DNA of 64,000 nt from Nocardia sp. CC227C (lineage in GTDB: Bacteria; Actinomycetota; Actinomycetes; Mycobacteriales; Mycobacteriaceae). Of the stretch, positions 60,666-64,000 are shown one piece after another. How positions within the stretch are numbered: the stretch's first letter is position 1; each line of letters begins with the position of its first letter. The notes beneath the pieces were generated by a model, which had not been told where the DNA came from, made no database searches, and saw only the letters and a list, made by a program, of their open reading frames with translations. The position numbers and the translations under genes are program-made. The stretch spans positions 215,786-279,785 of the forward strand of contig NZ_JASITE010000010.1 in NCBI RefSeq assembly GCF_030767025.1. Reading direction: 5' to 3'.

Positions 60666-60704
60666 CGAAGGGGCCGATCCCCTCGTCATGGATCGGCCCC
60701 TTCG
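60666..60704 (-). terminator. 15-bp hairpin upstream of the TetR gene
   Basis: A perfect 15-bp stem (60666-60680 with 60690-60704) with a 9-base loop. On the minus strand it is followed by GGTATTGTC, then the TetR start. It may end transcription entering from the right. Confidence 0.65.
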
Positions 60705-61025
60705 TTTGCACCTTCGGCATACCGCGCGATTGCCGAAAGTTGGCTCAGCGCACCGGAGCATTGCGACCAGCCCAACGGCAGTCGGGAATTGGCAGGGGAA
60801 CTGCCGGGGTTCGTCGGCCGAGCCCGGGGGGAGGCCCGGCCGCCGTGTCGCTGTGGCCCGGTGATCACTGATCATTTGCCGTTCCACACGATACCGAGCG
60901 GCCGCTCCGAGCGGAATACTTTTGTCTGATTTTTCTAGAATTTATTTGGGCGCGATGGTCGCGCACCACGGCGGAGCAGGGACGACCGCCAGTGCCGGGC
61001 AGCGCACCGCCCGGAAAACAGGAAG

Positions 61026-61059
61026 GGCCCGGTCCATCTCGTCATGGACCGAGCCCCCC
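61026..61059 (-). terminator. second, related hairpin in the spacer
   Basis: An imperfect 11-bp stem (GGGCCCGGTCC with GGACCGAGCCC) with a loop like that of the 60666 hairpin. On the minus strand it is followed by CTTCCTGTTTTCC, so it could end the small ORF at 61112-61195. Confidence 0.5.
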
Positions 61060-61111
61060 ACCGCATCGTGCACTTCCGCGTGAGCATCGGAAGCTGGCGA
61101 TCATCCGGCTA

Positions 61112-61195
61112 CTTCGCCGAACCGCCCGCCGACCCGGAGGCCAACAGCTCGAGGATGGTCCGCACGCGGATGTCCGAGATGATGTCGGTCATGGG
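61112..61195 (-). CDS. possible 27-residue peptide gene
   Basis: An ATG at 61195 (MTDIISDIRVRTILEL opening, SGSAGGSAK end) with CGGAG eight bases upstream, and a hairpin plus T-rich stretch 53 bases after its stop. No family recognised. The other copy of the duplication has lost the ATG. Speculative. Confidence 0.3.
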
Positions 61196-61622
61196 GGAAC
61201 TCCGATTCGATGACTGTGCCGGCGTCTGTCACTGGCTGTTTGCCATCGGGACAATACCGAGCGTCCAACAGGTGCAGCAGCGTTTTGAAGGATCTTTCTA
61301 GGACTATTTCATGGATAGGACAGGGGGCCGCGAACAGCCGTTTCGCCATGTTTGCCGCAGCACCCCCGACGACCCTTCCAGCCATGTGAAACACTCGTGT
61401 CCGGCCCGTGGGCGCGGTCGCTCGGCAGCCGAGCGGAGTGAGCGGTCCGCCAGCACGTCCAGGACGCGACCGGGACGTTCCGGACCGGGACCAGGACATC
61501 CGCTCGGAATTTGCCGGTGCGCACCCGAACTCCCCGTCGTGCCCACCACCCGGTGACGCGCCCGCGGCGGCGGCCCCGCACCCGGTTCGGGTGCGGGACC
61601 GCGCATTTCGACTCACTCCAGC

Positions 61623-63641
61623 TCACGCGGGCGCGTAACCCACCGGCCGCGAAGTGAATTCACCACGCCCCCGGGTGCGGCTGCGCAAACGAGTCGCGTA
61701 ACCGAACAACTCGGCCAGGGGCACCGTCGCCGTCACCACCACGACTCCGGTGCGGGTCGCCGACCCCCCGACCCTGCCGCGGCGGGCCGCCAGGTCACCG
61801 AGCACCGCGCCGACGAACTCCTCCGGAACCGTGACGGTCACCTCGGCGATCGGCTCCAGCAGCCGCATCACGCTGGCGCGCAGCGCTTCTCGGACCCCGA
61901 GTCGCGCGGCCGCTCGGAAGGCAAGCTCCGAGGAGTCCTTGACGTGGGTCATGCCGTCGGTCAGCGTGATGCGCACACCCGTCACCGGGTGAGCGCCGAG
62001 CGGACCGGCCGCCAGCGCATCCCGGCAGCCTGCCGCCACCGCACGCACGAACTCGGCCGGGACGCGGCCGCCCACCACCGTGGAGCGGAACTCCATCCCC
62101 TCGGCACCCGGATCCGCGGCGTCCAGCGGCTCCACATCGAAGACGATATGCGCCCACTGTCCGCTGCCGCCGTCCTGCTTGACGTGCCGGTAGCTCATTC
62201 CCGACACCCCGCGCAGCACCGTCTCCCGGTAAGCCACCTGCGGACGGCCCACGCGGACCCCGATACCGCGGTCACGGCGGATCTTCTCCACCGCGACCTC
62301 CAGGTGCAGTTCGCCGAGCCCGGACAGCAGCGTCTGCCCGGTCTCCGCGTCCGTGCGCACGACCAGCGAGGAATCCTCGTCGACCAGCCGCGCCAGGGCC
62401 AGCCGCAGTCGCTCGGCATCCGCGTTCACCCGCGGTTCGACCGCCACCGAGACCACCGGATCGGCCACCGTCGGCGGTTCCAGCAGCACCGGCGCGTGCG
62501 GGGCCGCGAGGGTCGCGCCCACCGCGGCCTTCGGTCCGACGAGGGCCACGATGTCACCGGCCATCGCGGCGTCCACCTCCACGTGGCGGTCGGCCTGCAC
62601 CCGCAGCACCCGCGCCACCCGCTCCCGGCGACCGGTTCCGACGTCCGACACCGTGTCCCCCTTGCGCAGAACGCCCGCGTACACGCGGACGAAGGTGAGG
62701 CGTCCGGTCGCGGTCGCCTGCACCTTGAACACCAGGGCGGCAAGCGGTTCCGTCGGATCGGCGACCGGACCGGTGCCGGCCGACGGCGCGCGATCCAGCG
62801 GCGCGGGCAGATACGCGACGATCGCGTCGAGCAGCGGTTCGATGCCGCGATCGCGATAGGCGGCACCGCACAGCACCGCCACGATCTCACCGCCGAGCGT
62901 CAGTTCACGCAAGGCCGCGGACATCGTCGCCGCCGACAGTTCCGACCGGTCGACGAACTCGTCCAGGGCGGCCGCATGCCGCTCCGCGACGGCCTCCTCC
63001 AGGGCACGTCGACGACGCCGCGCCACCTCGGCGAGCGCGTCGGGAATCGGCTGCTCCGAGAGCCCGTCCGCGTTCCAGACGAGTGCGCGCATGCGCACCA
63101 GGTCCACCACACCGGTGAAGTCCGACTCGCTGCCGATCGGCAGCTGCACGGCCAGCGGAACCGGGTGCAGGCGCTCCCGGATGGCCGCCACCGCCGCGTC
63201 GAAATCGGCTCCGGTGCGATCCATCTTGTTCACGAACGCGATACGCGGCACGGCGTACCGGTCGGCGCGACGCCACACCGATTCGCTCTGCGGCTCCACC
63301 CCGGCGACGGCGTCGAATACCGCGACGGCACCGTCCAGCACCCGCAGGGACCGCTCCACCTCATCGGAGAAGTCCACGTGGCCGGGGGTGTCGATCACGG
63401 TCAGGCGGTGACCGTTCCACTCGCAGCTCACCGCGGCGGCGAAGATGGTGATGCCGCGATCGCGTTCCTGCGAATCGAAATCGGTGACGGTGGTGCCCTC
63501 GTGCACCTCACCGCGCTTGTGCGTGGCGCCGGTGAGGAAGAGCATCCGCTCGGTGACGGTGGTCTTGCCCGCATCCACGTGGGCGAGAATGCCGAGATTG
63601 CGGACACGGGCGGATTGGGAGCGGGAAACAGTGGTACGCAC
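61623..63641 (-). CDS. EF-G-like translational GTPase (ribosomal-protection-type paralogue)
   Basis: A 672-residue translation GTPase with G1 AHVDAGKTT, the effector GITIFAAA region, G3 DTPGHVDF, G4 NKMD, and full domains II-V ending in a typical EF-G C-terminus (VPLAELFGYATRLRSRTRGR). It is shorter than housekeeping EF-G (about 700) and no rpsL/rpsG/tuf neighbours are present, so it is a paralogue; such actinobacterial proteins are often annotated as tetracycline-resistance-like factors. The GTG at 63641 follows AAGGA. A leader peptide and hairpins upstream suggest ribosome-sensed induction. Confidence 0.88.
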   Translation of the reverse strand: MRTTVSRSQSARVRNLGILAHVDAGKTTVTERMLFLTGATHKRGEVHEGTTVTDFDSQERDRGITIFAAAVSCEWNGHRLTVIDTPGHVDFSDEVERSLRVLDGAVAVFDAVAGVEPQSESVWRRADRYAVPRIAFVNKMDRTGADFDAAVAAIRERLHPVPLAVQLPIGSESDFTGVVDLVRMRALVWNADGLSEQPIPDALAEVARRRRRALEEAVAERHAAALDEFVDRSELSAATMSAALRELTLGGEIVAVLCGAAYRDRGIEPLLDAIVAYLPAPLDRAPSAGTGPVADPTEPLAALVFKVQATATGRLTFVRVYAGVLRKGDTVSDVGTGRRERVARVLRVQADRHVEVDAAMAGDIVALVGPKAAVGATLAAPHAPVLLEPPTVADPVVSVAVEPRVNADAERLRLALARLVDEDSSLVVRTDAETGQTLLSGLGELHLEVAVEKIRRDRGIGVRVGRPQVAYRETVLRGVSGMSYRHVKQDGGSGQWAHIVFDVEPLDAADPGAEGMEFRSTVVGGRVPAEFVRAVAAGCRDALAAGPLGAHPVTGVRITLTDGMTHVKDSSELAFRAAARLGVREALRASVMRLLEPIAEVTVTVPEEFVGAVLGDLAARRGRVGGSATRTGVVVVTATVPLAELFGYATRLRSRTRGRGEFTSRPVGYAPA

Positions 63642-63775
63642 GGAAATTCGGTCCTTCGTGCTGAGCAGGGTCACTACAGCGCGATTCCCGGACGGGGGCG
63701 GTGCCGACACGGTGTGCGTCGGGACGGCGCGACTCGACCTCGACGAGGTCGGTGCGTGTGAAGGGTCCGGGTGAC
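63642..63775 (-). promoter_or_regulatory. hairpin-rich leader between the leader peptide and the EF-G-like gene
   Basis: On the minus strand: a GTACCGGC/GCCGGTAC stem inside the end of the leader ORF, a CGACCTC-GTC-GAGGTCG stem (about 63733-63749) and a CCGAC/GTCGG stem nearby. This suits attenuation by ribosome stalling. Confidence 0.5.
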
Positions 63776-63868
63776 TCAGTACCGGCCGCGCAGCCGGTAC
63801 CGGACCAGCGAAGACACCAGGATCACCTCGAACCGCGGACGAGCGGCGACTGTGTGCTGACCACGCAT
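63776..63868 (-). CDS. 30-codon leader peptide before the EF-G-like gene
   Basis: A small ORF starting MRGQHTVAARPRF and ending RYRLRGRY, with a strong AGGAGGGAG ribosome site before its ATG at 63868. Its last codons are inside a hairpin. Position and design resemble leader peptides of antibiotic-inducible genes; 134 bases separate it from the GTPase start. Confidence 0.6.
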   Translation of the reverse strand: MRGQHTVAARPRFEVILVSSLVRYRLRGRY

Positions 63869-64000
63869 CACCGGCTCCCTCCTGGTTCGACGTGCCGTGT
63901 GGCACGAGACGCACTGCGAGAGTACGCACCAGCCCGGTCGGAGGAAACCGAATTTCCGGGCGCGGTTCTTCTGCCGGGGGTGCAGCGGGAGGGTGGTGAA

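Larger units (their letters stand above)
60651..61622. repeat. 970-base spacer containing a diverged tandem duplication
   Basis: Two blocks about 355 bases apart share, in the same order, a hairpin with a CTCGTCATGGA loop side (60666-60704 and 61026-61059), a TCACTG..TTTGCC..AATACCGAGCG segment (about 60865-60900 and 61227-61262) and a TTTCTAG..TATTT segment (about 60930 and 61295). The right part (61340-61622) is GC-rich and shows nothing recognisable. Confidence 0.55.

Noticed and set aside
61340..61622. Small Arg-rich open frames on both strands after the EF-G-like gene
   Set aside because: No ribosome sites or family features; treated as non-coding spacer.
1..64000. tRNA, rRNA or tmRNA genes
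   Set aside because: No cloverleaf with T-loop GTTCRANNC and a matching acceptor stem, and no rRNA core sequence, was noticed on reading; a covariance search was not possible.

Overview
The window is high-GC (about 70%) actinobacterial DNA from a mycolic-acid-producing genus, most likely Nocardia or a close relative. The inference rests on gene content: an hbhA block in Mycobacterium tuberculosis order (TetR, DUF445, XRE, hbhA, DUF2516, matching Rv0472c-Rv0476), aceA followed by fadB2 (Rv0467-Rv0468), ramB, a DUF2993/LmeA-type protein, an EspG-like protein and a membrane DsbA-like/VKOR pair. Species cannot be fixed from sequence alone.

Layout. 1-11 kb: a cut-off alpha/beta hydrolase, the hbhA block, AarF/ABC1 kinase, a Rv2449c-type reductase, EspG-like protein, PPK2 and the DsbA-like/VKOR oxidative-folding pair. 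11-20 kb: a PDZ serine protease, zinc alcohol dehydrogenase, AI-2E-type permease, an orphan IS200/IS605 right end abutting a small antitoxin-like gene, a very unusual MetE homologue, fadB2 and isocitrate lyase. 20-32 kb: a secreted lipase, an NB-ARC/TPR regulator divergent from two unknown genes, a purine-catabolism group (UraD-UraH fusion, MocA-like, XdhC), a repeat-rich spacer, and a PfkB kinase with NagA. 32-42 kb: DUF4254 protein, LigB, RamB, the urea importer urtABCDE and a GntR regulator. 42-56 kb: many small regulator/target pairs with visible operators (TetR/VOC, HxlR/QorB, MarR/rhodanese, TetR/DrrAB-type exporter), plus LmeA-like, lipoamide dehydrogenase and two gene remnants. 56-64 kb: M19 dipeptidase-like protein, prolyl oligopeptidase, hydrolase, TetR, a 970-bp spacer with a diverged duplication, and an EF-G-like GTPase behind a leader peptide.

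How genes work together. RamB probably controls aceA: both promoters carry the same two short motifs, and ramB looks leaderless and self-controlled. urtABCDE forms one overlapping operon with the GntR gene just behind it. UraD-UraH, MocA-like and XdhC suit purine degradation through a molybdenum xanthine dehydrogenase encoded elsewhere.

Most worth a second look: the MetE homologue lacking three of four zinc ligands and two further active-site residues; the orphan omega-RNA-like IS605 end without TnpB; the leader peptide with hairpins before the EF-G-like gene; and long low-complexity inserts inside MocA-like and GntR proteins, one sharing a 16-mer with a nearby intergenic repeat tract.
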